The notes under the pieces were generated by a model that worked only from the letters and a program-made list of their open reading frames with translations, was not told where the DNA came from and did not search any database. This document shows positions 56,613-64,000 of a stretch of 64,000 nt of DNA, one piece after another; the first letter of the stretch is position 1; each line of letters begins with the position of its first letter. Source of the stretch: Streptomyces sp. NRRL S-646 (GTDB lineage: Bacteria > Actinomycetota > Actinomycetes > Streptomycetales > Streptomycetaceae); contig NZ_JODC01000002.1 of NCBI RefSeq assembly GCF_000720765.1, positions 124,001 through 188,000 on the forward strand, read 5' to 3'. Both the position numbers and the translations under genes were made by a program.

Positions 56613-57539
56613 TCAGCCGGCGGCGTTCAACTGTTCCGGTTCGATCCGGTTGCGCAAGGTTCCGATGCCCTCGACCTCGGCCACCATCTCGTCCCCGGGC
56701 TGCAGATAGCGGGAGTTCTTGTCGCCGGCGCCTACGCCGGCGGGGGTTCCCGTCGCGATGACGTCACCCGGCAGAAGCTGGACGATCCGGCTGAGAAACG
56801 CGATCTGCGCCTTCAGGTCGAAGATCATCTCGGCTGTCGTGGAGTTCTGCTTGACGAGGCCGTTGACCATCAGTGTCATCTTGAGGTCGCCAGGGTTGGC
56901 GCAGAACTTCGACGGCACGAGCCATGGCCCCATCGGGCAGGTAGTGGCCCAACCCTTCTGAGTGAACCAGTCGAACGCCATCGGCGGCTCGGGAGCCGGC
57001 TCGCGCTTGAACCGGTCGCGTACGGACACGTCGTTGATCACTGTGTAGCCGGCCAGGCAGTCGAGGGCGTGCTGCTCGGACAGGTTACGCGCCGGGGTGC
57101 CGATGACCGCGGCGAGCTCCACTTCCCAGTCCAGGCGCTCGATGCCGTGCGGCAGCGCGACGGCGCTGTCCGGACCCACGACGGTTGAGGTCGGCTTGAG
57201 GAAGAAGAACGGGCCGTGGAGCGGGCGCGCGATCGGGGCGTCGCGGGCAAGCCCGCGCATCTCGCGGGCGTGATCGGCATAGTTGGCGCCGCACATGTAG
57301 AGGTTGCGGGGCTCCGGAAGCGGGGCTGTGAGCTGCACATCCCGCACCGGAACGCCCCGGCCCAGGCGGCCCGCCCCGATGGCGGACTCGATCTGTCCCG
57401 TCCACCCGGGCCAGTCGTCCAGCACCGTCCGCATCGAGGGACCGCCGGGAAGTCCGTACACGGTGTCGTCGTATACGACGGCTGCCTCGGGGCCGCCCCC
57501 AGATTCCATGCTGGCCAGCACGTAGCGAGGGATCGTCAT
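56613..57539 (-). CDS. Fumarylacetoacetate hydrolase family protein (FAH 1)
   Basis: 308 residues, ATG after GGAGG. The family fold has a metal-binding pattern: Glu-x-Glu in LDWEVELAAVIG near 143, Asp in YTVINDVSVRDRF near 170, Lys in the following helix, and ATGTPAGVGAG near 274. Such enzymes cleave C-C bonds of acylpyruvates or hydrate/decarboxylate 2-oxo acids. It faces the monooxygenase operon and shares an upstream motif with it, so it should act in the same pathway. Confidence 0.87.
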   Translation of the reverse strand: MTIPRYVLASMESGGGPEAAVVYDDTVYGLPGGPSMRTVLDDWPGWTGQIESAIGAGRLGRGVPVRDVQLTAPLPEPRNLYMCGANYADHAREMRGLARDAPIARPLHGPFFFLKPTSTVVGPDSAVALPHGIERLDWEVELAAVIGTPARNLSEQHALDCLAGYTVINDVSVRDRFKREPAPEPPMAFDWFTQKGWATTCPMGPWLVPSKFCANPGDLKMTLMVNGLVKQNSTTAEMIFDLKAQIAFLSRIVQLLPGDVIATGTPAGVGAGDKNSRYLQPGDEMVAEVEGIGTLRNRIEPEQLNAAG

Positions 57540-57588
57540 GTGGTGCCTCCAATGTGAACAACGACAGGGAAAGCGAACACGGCGAGGG

Positions 57589-57602
57589 AAAGTCTATAGA
57601 GT
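57589..57602 (-). promoter_or_regulatory. ACTCTATAGACTTT motif ahead of FAH 1
   Basis: Lies 50 bases upstream of the FAH 1 start, reading toward it. It agrees with the motif at 57927-57940 in 13 of 14 bases. It is also nearly palindromic (AGTCTATAGAGT). Confidence 0.6.
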
Positions 57603-57926
57603 TCCATGGAGGGCGCCCTCGGGGTCGGCGCCTTCAGCGGGGGAGCCGGGCCGCCGTCGGCGAGGACCGCCGGGAGGACGGCGCGCGCGTACCCGTGCAG
57701 CTCTTCCGGCGTGCCCGCCAGCCCGGCCGCCTGCGGAAGCCAGGTCAACTGAGTAACTCTTGGCGCAGAAAGCAGTGTGGCCGATCTCCGGGCAAGGCGG
57801 TCGCGGCTCGCGGTGAGGCCACCCTCAGCTCCCTACCGGATGCGCCGTCACGGTCGAGCGAGGCGGTCGGGTGCAGCATCGAAGTCCCCTCCCCGTTGTT
57901 GCCTTGCGTACGTAATCGATGGCCAA

Positions 57927-57940
57927 ACTCTATGGACTTT
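57927..57940 (+). promoter_or_regulatory. ACTCTATGGACTTT motif ahead of the flavin monooxygenase
   Basis: Lies 49 bases upstream of the GTG start at 57989, oriented toward the gene. Near-equal spacing to the two genes suggests that one transcription factor governs both. Confidence 0.6.
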
Positions 57941-57988
57941 GGTTTCTAAGGCTATATGATCCACCTCACGTACTACGAGGAGGTGGAC

Positions 57989-59236
57989 GTGAGCTCTGCA
58001 CCCGGGAAGGGAACCGCGGATTACGCGGCCAAGTCATTCCACGTGCTGATCGTCGGCGGCGGCATCGGAGGGCTCGGCCTGGCGCAGGGTCTGCGCAAAA
58101 GCGGCGTCAGCTGCGCCGTCTACGAGAGCGCGCCGGAGGTCGTGCGCAGCGGCTACCGCCTGCACATGAACAGCGACGGCGGCCGGGCCCTGCAGCAGTG
58201 CCTGCCTGAGCCCTTGTATGAGCTGTACGCGCAGACCTCGACGGCCACCCCGCGGCGAGCGCTCATGGTTCACTTCGACCACCTGGGCAACGAAGTGGGC
58301 ACGCGCCCTCACCTGGATCCGCCCAATGACCCCGTTCGCCCCCACACAGCGGTCAACCGGCGCACTCTGCGGCAGATCATGATGGTCGGCCTGAAGGACG
58401 TTCTGCACCTCGGCCGCACCGCTACCGGGTTCATGGCCGATGGCGACGGCGTGCGACTGCTGCTCGCAGACGGTTCGTCCGCGACCGGGGATGTCCTCGT
58501 CGCCGCGGACGGCATCAACTCCGTCATCCGACGACAGCTTCTGCCTGGCGTGCCGGTTGTGGACAGCGGGCTCCGCGGCCTCTATGCGCTCGCGCCGTTG
58601 ACCGACGAGATGGTGGCGACCTTGCCTGCCGGTCTCTTTGACGGGTTCGCCATGATCTCCGACCCGAAGGGAACCCTGCTGGTCTGCGGCGCGTACCGGC
58701 CCCGGCGGCCGATCGCCGAGGCGGTCGCCGATCTCGCGCCCGACGCCGAGATCGACCCGGTCGGCCCCTATCTCATGACCGGCTTGTTCACCCCGCCCGG
58801 CAGCGATGTGTTCCCCGGGGGCGCGGAGCTCTGGAGCGCGACCGCGGATGCACGGCACAACGTCATGCGGGCGGTCGTCGACGACTGGCATCCGGTCATG
58901 TCAGGGCTGGTGGAGCGGGCCGATCCGGCGACGATCATTCCGGTGACGGTACGTCACCTGGAGCAGGCCGAGCCGTGGCCGGCCTCGCGGGTCACCCTGC
59001 TCGGCGACGCCATCCACGCCATGCCGCCCGCCTACGGTACCGGTGGCAACCTCGCGTTGCGGGATGCCGCGTCCCTGGCCCGGGCCCTGACCCAGGCGGC
59101 TCGCGGACAGGTGCCGCTGCTGGAGGCGATCGGCGCGTACGAAGCGGAAATGCGCGCCGAGGTGTTCCCCATCCTCAGGGCGGCGTCCGATCCCCGGGCC
59201 AGCACCGTGCCGGAGTTCCTGCCCGACCTTCAGTGA
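57989..59236 (+). CDS. FAD-dependent aromatic monooxygenase (group A)
   Basis: 415 residues from the GTG at 57989, chosen since GAGGAGG directly precedes it and the operator spacing then mirrors FAH 1; an ATG at 57956 is possible. GGGIGGLGLAQGL FAD motif near 21, DG motif VLVAADGINSVIRRQL near 170, GD motif VTLLGDAIHAMPPAYGTGGN near 335. PHBH-type hydroxylase that would add one hydroxyl to an aromatic or heteroaromatic ring. It heads a tight operon. Confidence 0.88.
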   Translation: MSSAPGKGTADYAAKSFHVLIVGGGIGGLGLAQGLRKSGVSCAVYESAPEVVRSGYRLHMNSDGGRALQQCLPEPLYELYAQTSTATPRRALMVHFDHLGNEVGTRPHLDPPNDPVRPHTAVNRRTLRQIMMVGLKDVLHLGRTATGFMADGDGVRLLLADGSSATGDVLVAADGINSVIRRQLLPGVPVVDSGLRGLYALAPLTDEMVATLPAGLFDGFAMISDPKGTLLVCGAYRPRRPIAEAVADLAPDAEIDPVGPYLMTGLFTPPGSDVFPGGAELWSATADARHNVMRAVVDDWHPVMSGLVERADPATIIPVTVRHLEQAEPWPASRVTLLGDAIHAMPPAYGTGGNLALRDAASLARALTQAARGQVPLLEAIGAYEAEMRAEVFPILRAASDPRASTVPEFLPDLQ

Positions 59237-59339
59237 CGCGACAGCGCCCCGCGGGCGACTACCCGGACTGACTGTGTCCGAAGCGAAGCAAGAGGACTTT
59301 CCCCTTTCGAATCTGCATACCCTGACAATGGAGTCAAGC

Positions 59340-61046
59340 ATGTCCGTCCCTGATAGGAGCGCAGCCCCGGCTTCGGCCGGAGGGATGCGCACAGCCACGC
59401 TCATCGCGGTTTGCGTCGGCGTGTGCCTGGCCCAGCTCGCCATCGCCATGCCCGCCACCTTGAGCGGAGCATTGCAGCAGAACCTCCACTTGACGGGATC
59501 CCAGGTCACCTGGGTCACCGACGTCTTGCTGCTTCCGATCACGGTGCTCGAGCTGACCTTCGGCGTGCTCGGCGACCTGTTCGGCCGCAAGCGCCTGCTG
59601 ACGGGCGGCGCCGCTCTGCTGGCGGTCGGCGAGTTGATCTCGGCGCTCGCCCACGATTCCGCCCCGCTGCTGGCCGGGCAGCTTCTGTCGGGCATCGCCG
59701 CGGCCGCGATCTTCCCCAGCACGCTCGCCATGGTGGCAGCCGGAACGAGCACCCTGCGAGAGCGCGCGCGAGGGATCGCGGTTTGGGGCGCGGCCATGGC
59801 CATCGGCGGCGGCCTCGCTCCTCTTCTCGGCGGGCTCACCGCGACCTACGGGTCGCTGCCGTTGTCGTTCTACTCCGTGGCGGCGCTCGCGGTGATCGGC
59901 ATGATCATCTCTCGCTTCGCCCAGGACTCGAACGCGCCGCAGGGACGCTCGCTCGACTGGGCCGGCCAGGTCACCATCGTGATCGGGCTGTCCGCGTTGC
60001 TCTACGGCGTTATCCAGGGCCCGAGCGACGGCTGGTCCTCACCTCGAGTGGTCACCGCATTCGTGACGGCAGCCGTGTTCCTGGTGCTCTTCCTGTTCGC
60101 CGAGTCCAGGGTGCGGTCGCCGTTGCTCCAGCTCGGGCTTTTCCGTAACCGCGACTTCGCGGCGGTGTCGGTCGTCGGGGTAGTCGGCATGTTCTCCTTC
60201 CTCGGCTTCGCGTACGCAACGAGCTTCCGCCTGGGTGTGATCCAGCACCTCAGCCCGATCCTCCTGGCCGTTCCGTTCCTGGCAGCCAACGGCGTCATGG
60301 TCGTGCAAGCCCCGGTCACCGCGCGCTTGCTGGAGCGAGCCAAGCCGCGCGTCGTTCTTTGCGGCGGTGCGCTTCTCATCGCCGTCGGGGCGTTCTGGAT
60401 GGCGGCCCTGAGTATCACCAACCGGTCGGTGGTTGCGGTCTTGGCGCCACAGATCATCGTGGGCGTCGGCGCTGCGCTGTTGATCGCCTCGATCAGCGCG
60501 GTCGCGGTGAACAGCGTGCCGGCACACCTGGCGGGCATGGCCAGCGGGGCGATCAGCATGCTGCGAGACCTCGGTCTCACGCTGGGACCGGCGATCGTCG
60601 GCGCGGTCGCGCTCAGCCGCGCGTCTTCGCTGTTCGGCAGGCACCTGGAGGATTCCGCTCTGCCTCCCGGGCTCAAGGCCGCCGCCGGAGCGGTCGCCCA
60701 GGCCGGCGGTCCGCTTGCCGTGAATTCGGTGCCGCCGAACAGTCCCCCCGGCCAGGCCGCACCCATCGCCATGGCAGCGCTCGGTTCCGGCTACTCCCTC
60801 GGCTTCGCGGTGTGCGGCGTGGCGGCCGTGATCGCCGCCCTGTTCGCCGTGGTGACACTGCGCGGTGCGAGTCGGGTGGCGGGCGCGGACATCCCGTCGC
60901 CCGCCGAGACGGCGGTCGGGCCGACCAGGCGGGAGGCGGGAGCCACCGGTTCAGTGGACATCCCGTCGCCTGCCGAGACGCCAGCCGGGCAGGAGGCGGG
61001 AGCCACCGGTTCACGGGAAAGGGACGTGGCGAGTGAAGGTCGCTAA
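59340..61046 (+). CDS. MFS transporter of the 14-helix (DHA2-like) type
   Basis: 568 residues from the ATG at 59340, which has GGAG six bases upstream; a GTG at 59274 is also in frame. Motif A VLGDLFGRKRLL near 80 and many hydrophobic helices, first AVCVGVCLAQLAIAMPATLS. Probably brings in the operon's substrate or exports a toxic intermediate. The hydrophilic C-terminal tail is made of a two-fold repeat (60888-61016). Confidence 0.87.
   Translation: MSVPDRSAAPASAGGMRTATLIAVCVGVCLAQLAIAMPATLSGALQQNLHLTGSQVTWVTDVLLLPITVLELTFGVLGDLFGRKRLLTGGAALLAVGELISALAHDSAPLLAGQLLSGIAAAAIFPSTLAMVAAGTSTLRERARGIAVWGAAMAIGGGLAPLLGGLTATYGSLPLSFYSVAALAVIGMIISRFAQDSNAPQGRSLDWAGQVTIVIGLSALLYGVIQGPSDGWSSPRVVTAFVTAAVFLVLFLFAESRVRSPLLQLGLFRNRDFAAVSVVGVVGMFSFLGFAYATSFRLGVIQHLSPILLAVPFLAANGVMVVQAPVTARLLERAKPRVVLCGGALLIAVGAFWMAALSITNRSVVAVLAPQIIVGVGAALLIASISAVAVNSVPAHLAGMASGAISMLRDLGLTLGPAIVGAVALSRASSLFGRHLEDSALPPGLKAAAGAVAQAGGPLAVNSVPPNSPPGQAAPIAMAALGSGYSLGFAVCGVAAVIAALFAVVTLRGASRVAGADIPSPAETAVGPTRREAGATGSVDIPSPAETPAGQEAGATGSRERDVASEGR
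60888..61016 (+). repeat. Two-copy in-frame repeat in the transporter tail
   Basis: Units of 69 and 60 bases (60888-60956 and 60957-61016) encode DIPSPAET...EAGATGS twice. The second lacks three codons in the middle. A recent tandem duplication, keeping the frame and running into the next gene's ribosome site. Confidence 0.7.
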
Positions 61047-61914
61047 TATTGATCACCGCGCGCACCTGGTCGAGGGCGGCCTCTACTTCGATATCGCACA
61101 GGCGAGCGATGGCCGTTTCCCAGCTGACCCCCAGGCGGTCTTCGGCCGGTGGCAGGAGATCTCGGACTGGGCCGCGGGAAGCAGCCTTGGCAACGGCCGG
61201 CCTTACCGGGCAAGCGAACTGCTGCCGCCCGTGCCGCGGCCGCGGCAGATCTTCGCCGTCGGTCTCAATTACCTTGAGCATGCGGCCGAAGCCAGGGTGG
61301 AGCCTCCGCGTGAGCCGATGGTCTTCACCAAGTTCTTCACCAGTCTCACCGGTCCCCGGGGCACTGTCGCGCTGCCGTCCGCCGCGGTGGACTGGGAGGT
61401 GGAGCTCGTCGTTGTCATCGGCCGGGCCGCCTGGCAGATCGAGGCCGAAGACGGCTGGAAGTACGTGGCCGGGCTCATGATCGGACAGGACCTGTCTGAC
61501 CGCGCGCGCCAGTTCGCGGGCTCCCAGCCGCAGTTCAGCCTGAGCAAGTCCTCTCCCGGGTTCAGCCCGATCGGGCCGTATGTGGCGGACGTCCGCGAGG
61601 TTCCCGACCCGGACGACCTGGCGATCGAGTGCTCGGTCAACGGCGAGGTGATGCAGCGGGACCGGACGGCGTCGATGCTTTTCAGCGTCGGGGAGATCAT
61701 GGCCAGGCTGTCGCGGATCCTCCCGCTGCTGGAGGGGGACATCATCTTCACCGGAACGCCGGCGGGGGTGGCAATCGGTCGCACGCCGCAGCGCTACCTA
61801 CGTGCGGGCGACCGGCTCGCCAGCCGGATCGAGGGCCTGGGGGAGATGCTCCACGACATGACCGGTGCCGCGACCGCGGCGCGGGAACACGGCACGCAGC
61901 CGGGGAGGAACTGA
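61033..61914 (+). CDS. Fumarylacetoacetate hydrolase family protein (FAH 2)
   Basis: 293 residues from the GTG at 61033, overlapping the transporter end by 14 bases. AVGLNYLEHAAEAR near 78, Glu-x-Glu in VDWEVELVVVIG near 118, Asp in MIGQDLSDRAR near 150, TGTPAGVAIG near 240. Related to but clearly different from FAH 1, so the two likely catalyse successive steps (for example a hydratase/decarboxylase and a C-C hydrolase). Confidence 0.87.
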   Translation: MKVANIDHRAHLVEGGLYFDIAQASDGRFPADPQAVFGRWQEISDWAAGSSLGNGRPYRASELLPPVPRPRQIFAVGLNYLEHAAEARVEPPREPMVFTKFFTSLTGPRGTVALPSAAVDWEVELVVVIGRAAWQIEAEDGWKYVAGLMIGQDLSDRARQFAGSQPQFSLSKSSPGFSPIGPYVADVREVPDPDDLAIECSVNGEVMQRDRTASMLFSVGEIMARLSRILPLLEGDIIFTGTPAGVAIGRTPQRYLRAGDRLASRIEGLGEMLHDMTGAATAAREHGTQPGRN

Positions 61915-61916
61915 CC

Positions 61917-62849
61917 ATGCTCAGTCCAGCGCTGATCGCACAGCTGCGGCAGGCGGTCCAGCCGGATCCGGCCAGCCAGCCCCTTCCGGCACCACAGCTA
62001 CGGCATCCGGGTACCCGCTCCTACAGCGACATCGAGTTCGCGGCGTGGGAGGGCTATCGGCCCCTTCTGATGGACGTGCACCTTCCCGCGGCAGCGGGCC
62101 CGGCCGGCCTTGTCGTCTACGTGCACGGGGGCGGCTGGATGAGAGGGTCGCGGCGGCGCTTCCCGTTCGCCGTCTCCACGTTCACCGAGGCCGGCCTGGC
62201 GCTGGCGTGCATCGACTACCGGCTCAGCGCCGAGGCGATCTTCCCCGCCCAGCTGAGGGACGTCTACGCCGCCCTGAGCTGGCTGGCCGCCCGGGGCAGC
62301 GAGCTTGGCCTGGACACCTCCAGCGTGCTGCTCTGGGGTGAGTCGGCCGGGGCCCATCTCGCCGCGCTGGCCGGCCTTGGCGCTCGGGATGCTGCCGGGG
62401 AACCGCATGCCGCGGCCACGCAACCGCGGCCGGCGGTCGCGGGCGTCGTGGACTGGTTCGGGCCGGCCGACCTTCCGGCGATGTGCGACCCGGCCGACCC
62501 GCACCTGCGCGAGGCTCAGCTGATCGGCGGCCCGATCGGCGAGCGCCTGGCCGAGGCGCGCGCGGCGAGCCCGGTCAGCCACGTCGGGCCGGACGCGCCG
62601 CCGTTCCTGATCATGCACGGCACCGCGGACTCGCTGGTACCCCTCACGCAGAGCCAGGCGCTGGCCGCGGCACTGACCCGGGCAGGAGCCGAGGTCGAGC
62701 TGATCACCGTGCCCGGCGCCGAGCACGGATGGCTCGGCATGGACGACACCGCACCGCTCGTCGCGTCCGTGCGGAATTTCGCAGAAAAGCGCCTCGGCGC
62801 TTCCCGGTGCCGCACTGCGGACCGAGCAATTGAGGAGCAGGGAAAATGA
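61917..62849 (+). CDS. Alpha/beta-hydrolase esterase (HSL/carboxylesterase-like)
   Basis: 310 residues from the ATG at 61917, 2 bases after FAH 2. Oxyanion hole YVHGGGWMRGS near 66, nucleophile LLWGESAGAHLAAL near 142, Asp in MHGTADSLVPL near 235, His in GAEHGWLGMDD near 266. Hydrolyses an ester or related bond in an early or side step. Overlaps the amidohydrolase gene by 4 bases. Confidence 0.87.
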   Translation: MLSPALIAQLRQAVQPDPASQPLPAPQLRHPGTRSYSDIEFAAWEGYRPLLMDVHLPAAAGPAGLVVYVHGGGWMRGSRRRFPFAVSTFTEAGLALACIDYRLSAEAIFPAQLRDVYAALSWLAARGSELGLDTSSVLLWGESAGAHLAALAGLGARDAAGEPHAAATQPRPAVAGVVDWFGPADLPAMCDPADPHLREAQLIGGPIGERLAEARAASPVSHVGPDAPPFLIMHGTADSLVPLTQSQALAAALTRAGAEVELITVPGAEHGWLGMDDTAPLVASVRNFAEKRLGASRCRTADRAIEEQGK

Positions 62850-64000
62850 CAACTGTCTTTATCAACGCGAGGATCTTCGACGGCACCGGCGGCGAGCCTT
62901 TCGCCGGGGAGGTGCGCGTGGAGGGCGACCGGGTCACACAGGTCGCCGCCGGTTCGGGCCAGGTGAACCGGGAGGGCGCCGAGGTCGTCGACGCTGCGGG
63001 AAAGACCCTGCTGCCCGGTCTCATCGAGGCGCACGCCCACCTGTCGTGGCCGTCGTCGGTGGACCGGCTGATCCCCACCATGGAACTCCCGGCGGAAGAA
63101 CACCTGCTGGTCACCGCCCACAACGCCAAGACTCTGCTGGATGCCGGGTTCACCAGCGCGTACTCGGCCGGATCGCTCGGCGGCAGGTTCGAGATCGCGC
63201 TGCGCGCGGAGATCAACGGCGGCTGGCTGCCCGGTCCGCGGCTGCGCGCGTCATGTATCGAGCGCGCACCGGAAGGTGACGTCGCCGTGCCCGACGTACA
63301 CGATCCGGACGACCACGGCCGCGGGCCGGAGGCGGTACGGGCATACGTCCGCAAATGGGCGGCCAACGGTGTCGATACGATCAAGTTCCTGCTGTCCAGC
63401 GACGACGCATTCGTGCCCGGCGGCTCCCATCAACTGCTATACACCGACGAGGAGGTGAAAGCGGCCGGAGAGCAGGCCCGCGAGTCCGGGGTCTGGCTGG
63501 CCTGTCACGCGCACGCCGCCGCGTCGGTCAAGCAGGCGGTGCAGAACGGCTTCCGCGCCATCTACCACTGCACGCACGCCGACGAGGAGGCCCTGGACCT
63601 GCTCGAAGAAGCCAAGGACCGCGTCTTCGTCGCACCGGCGGTGGGAGTGGTCTACACCGGCGCTTATGAGGCAGCGCAGTTCGGCATGGACGCCACGGTC
63701 GTTGCCGAGAAGGGCATGCTGGAAACGCTCGAACGGTGGAGTACGGTCATCCCCGAGATGCGGCGCCGCGGTATCCGGGTACTGCCCGGCGGCGACTACG
63801 GTTTTCCGTGGAACCCGAACGGAGCCAACGCCCGCGACCTGCAGTATTTCGTGGAACTGTACGGCTTCAGCCCTGCCGAAGCCCTGCGGGCAGCCACGAT
63901 GTACGGCGGCCAGCTGATGGGCATGGGCGACGAACTCGGGCTGGTCCGCGAAGGCTACCTCGCCGACCTGCTGCTGGTGGACGGCGATCCGCTGCAGGAC
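62846..64000 (+). CDS. Metal-dependent amidohydrolase (partial, cut by window end)
   Basis: 385 codons seen, no stop. Amidohydrolase-superfamily TIM barrel: H-x-H in GLIEAHAHLSWPS near 60, bridging Lys in VDTIKFLLSSDD near 175, His in WLACHAHAAAS near 220 and YHCTHADEEALD near 241, Asp in PGGDYGFPWN near 315. The end (LADLLLVDGDPLQD) is the family's closing stretch, so only a few dozen residues are missing. It cleaves an amide, lactam or imide; it implies a nitrogen-bearing substrate. Confidence 0.88.
   Translation, partial: MTTVFINARIFDGTGGEPFAGEVRVEGDRVTQVAAGSGQVNREGAEVVDAAGKTLLPGLIEAHAHLSWPSSVDRLIPTMELPAEEHLLVTAHNAKTLLDAGFTSAYSAGSLGGRFEIALRAEINGGWLPGPRLRASCIERAPEGDVAVPDVHDPDDHGRGPEAVRAYVRKWAANGVDTIKFLLSSDDAFVPGGSHQLLYTDEEVKAAGEQARESGVWLACHAHAAASVKQAVQNGFRAIYHCTHADEEALDLLEEAKDRVFVAPAVGVVYTGAYEAAQFGMDATVVAEKGMLETLERWSTVIPEMRRRGIRVLPGGDYGFPWNPNGANARDLQYFVELYGFSPAEALRAATMYGGQLMGMGDELGLVREGYLADLLLVDGDPLQD

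Larger units (their letters stand above)
57540..57988. promoter_or_regulatory. Divergent promoter region FAH 1 / flavin monooxygenase
   Basis: About 450 bases with no convincing gene. It must hold both promoters. The motif ACTCTATRGACTTT occurs once in each orientation near the two ends. TATATGAT at 57953-57960 resembles a -10 region for the rightward operon. Confidence 0.55.

Noticed and set aside
57536..57748. A 70-codon leftward frame in the FAH 1 promoter region
   Set aside because: It runs through the operator-like motif and over the FAH 1 start; no recognisable domain.

Overview
The window is high-GC actinobacterial DNA, almost certainly from a Streptomyces chromosome. The evidence is the codon use, GTG starts, the DUF397/XRE/anti-sigma-type ATPase trio, a c-di-AMP riboswitch in front of an NlpC/P60 hydrolase, a stand-alone ClpP paralogue, and many regulators set among catabolic genes. 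No rRNA, tRNA or CRISPR array was seen.

Layout. (1) 1-5.5 kb is conserved flank: bioB (partial) diverging from bioF, the DUF397/XRE/ATPase trio, the riboswitch-controlled NlpC/P60 protein, and a ClpP operon. (2) 5.6-8.6 kb is a gene graveyard: a decayed IS630 element whose transposase frames join at a GGGAAAA slippery heptamer, a truncated UvrD-like helicase, and an unidentified fragment. (3) 8.6-23.4 kb is a CoA-dependent catabolic region. A frameshifted AraC regulator diverges from a DUF5938 reductase, thiolase, enoyl-CoA hydratase, acyl-CoA dehydrogenase, CoA ligase and SDR. A 2,4-dienoyl-CoA reductase-like flavoenzyme then diverges from a one-piece Baeyer-Villiger monooxygenase-esterase fusion, followed by another SDR. 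This suggests growth on a cyclic or branched ketone or alcohol. (4) 23.6-31.6 kb holds an IclR relic, a large LuxR ATPase regulator, an acyl-CoA ligase, PucR-type and LysR regulators, and an acyl-CoA dehydrogenase.

(5) 31.7-42.3 kb is a complete phenol-to-TCA route in one gene string: multicomponent phenol hydroxylase (LMNOP-like), then catB-catA-catC, pcaI-pcaJ, pcaF and a stand-alone pcaD-like enol-lactonase. As written, pcaJ and pcaF each carry a one-base frameshift. (6) 42.3-47 kb is a regulator block: XRE-cupin, a decayed IclR, two divergent TetR genes with twin operators, and an intact IclR with a large dyad. (7) 47-55.6 kb is a Rieske ring-hydroxylating dioxygenase cluster (alpha, ferredoxin, reductase, beta) with a hydrolase, dihydrodiol dehydrogenase-like SDR, CoA ligase and GNAT. 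A broken hydratase leads it, and no ring-cleavage enzyme is present. (8) 55.6-64 kb is an IS remnant and then a divergent catabolic unit: a fumarylacetoacetate-hydrolase (FAH) family protein facing a flavin monooxygenase, MFS transporter, second FAH, alpha/beta hydrolase and amidohydrolase (cut by the window end). A shared 14-base motif sits about 50 bases ahead of both start codons.

Taken together this is a catabolic island. Aromatic and ketone substrates are opened by oxygenases and fed through CoA-ester or beta-ketoadipate chemistry. The strongest leads are the monooxygenase-esterase fusion with its 12-base iterons, the 56.6-64 kb operon, the recurring GTGCCG-N5-CGGCAC dyad, and a small GC-rich repeat inserted within three catabolic genes. 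Several single-base indels in C runs could be real decay or assembly error.
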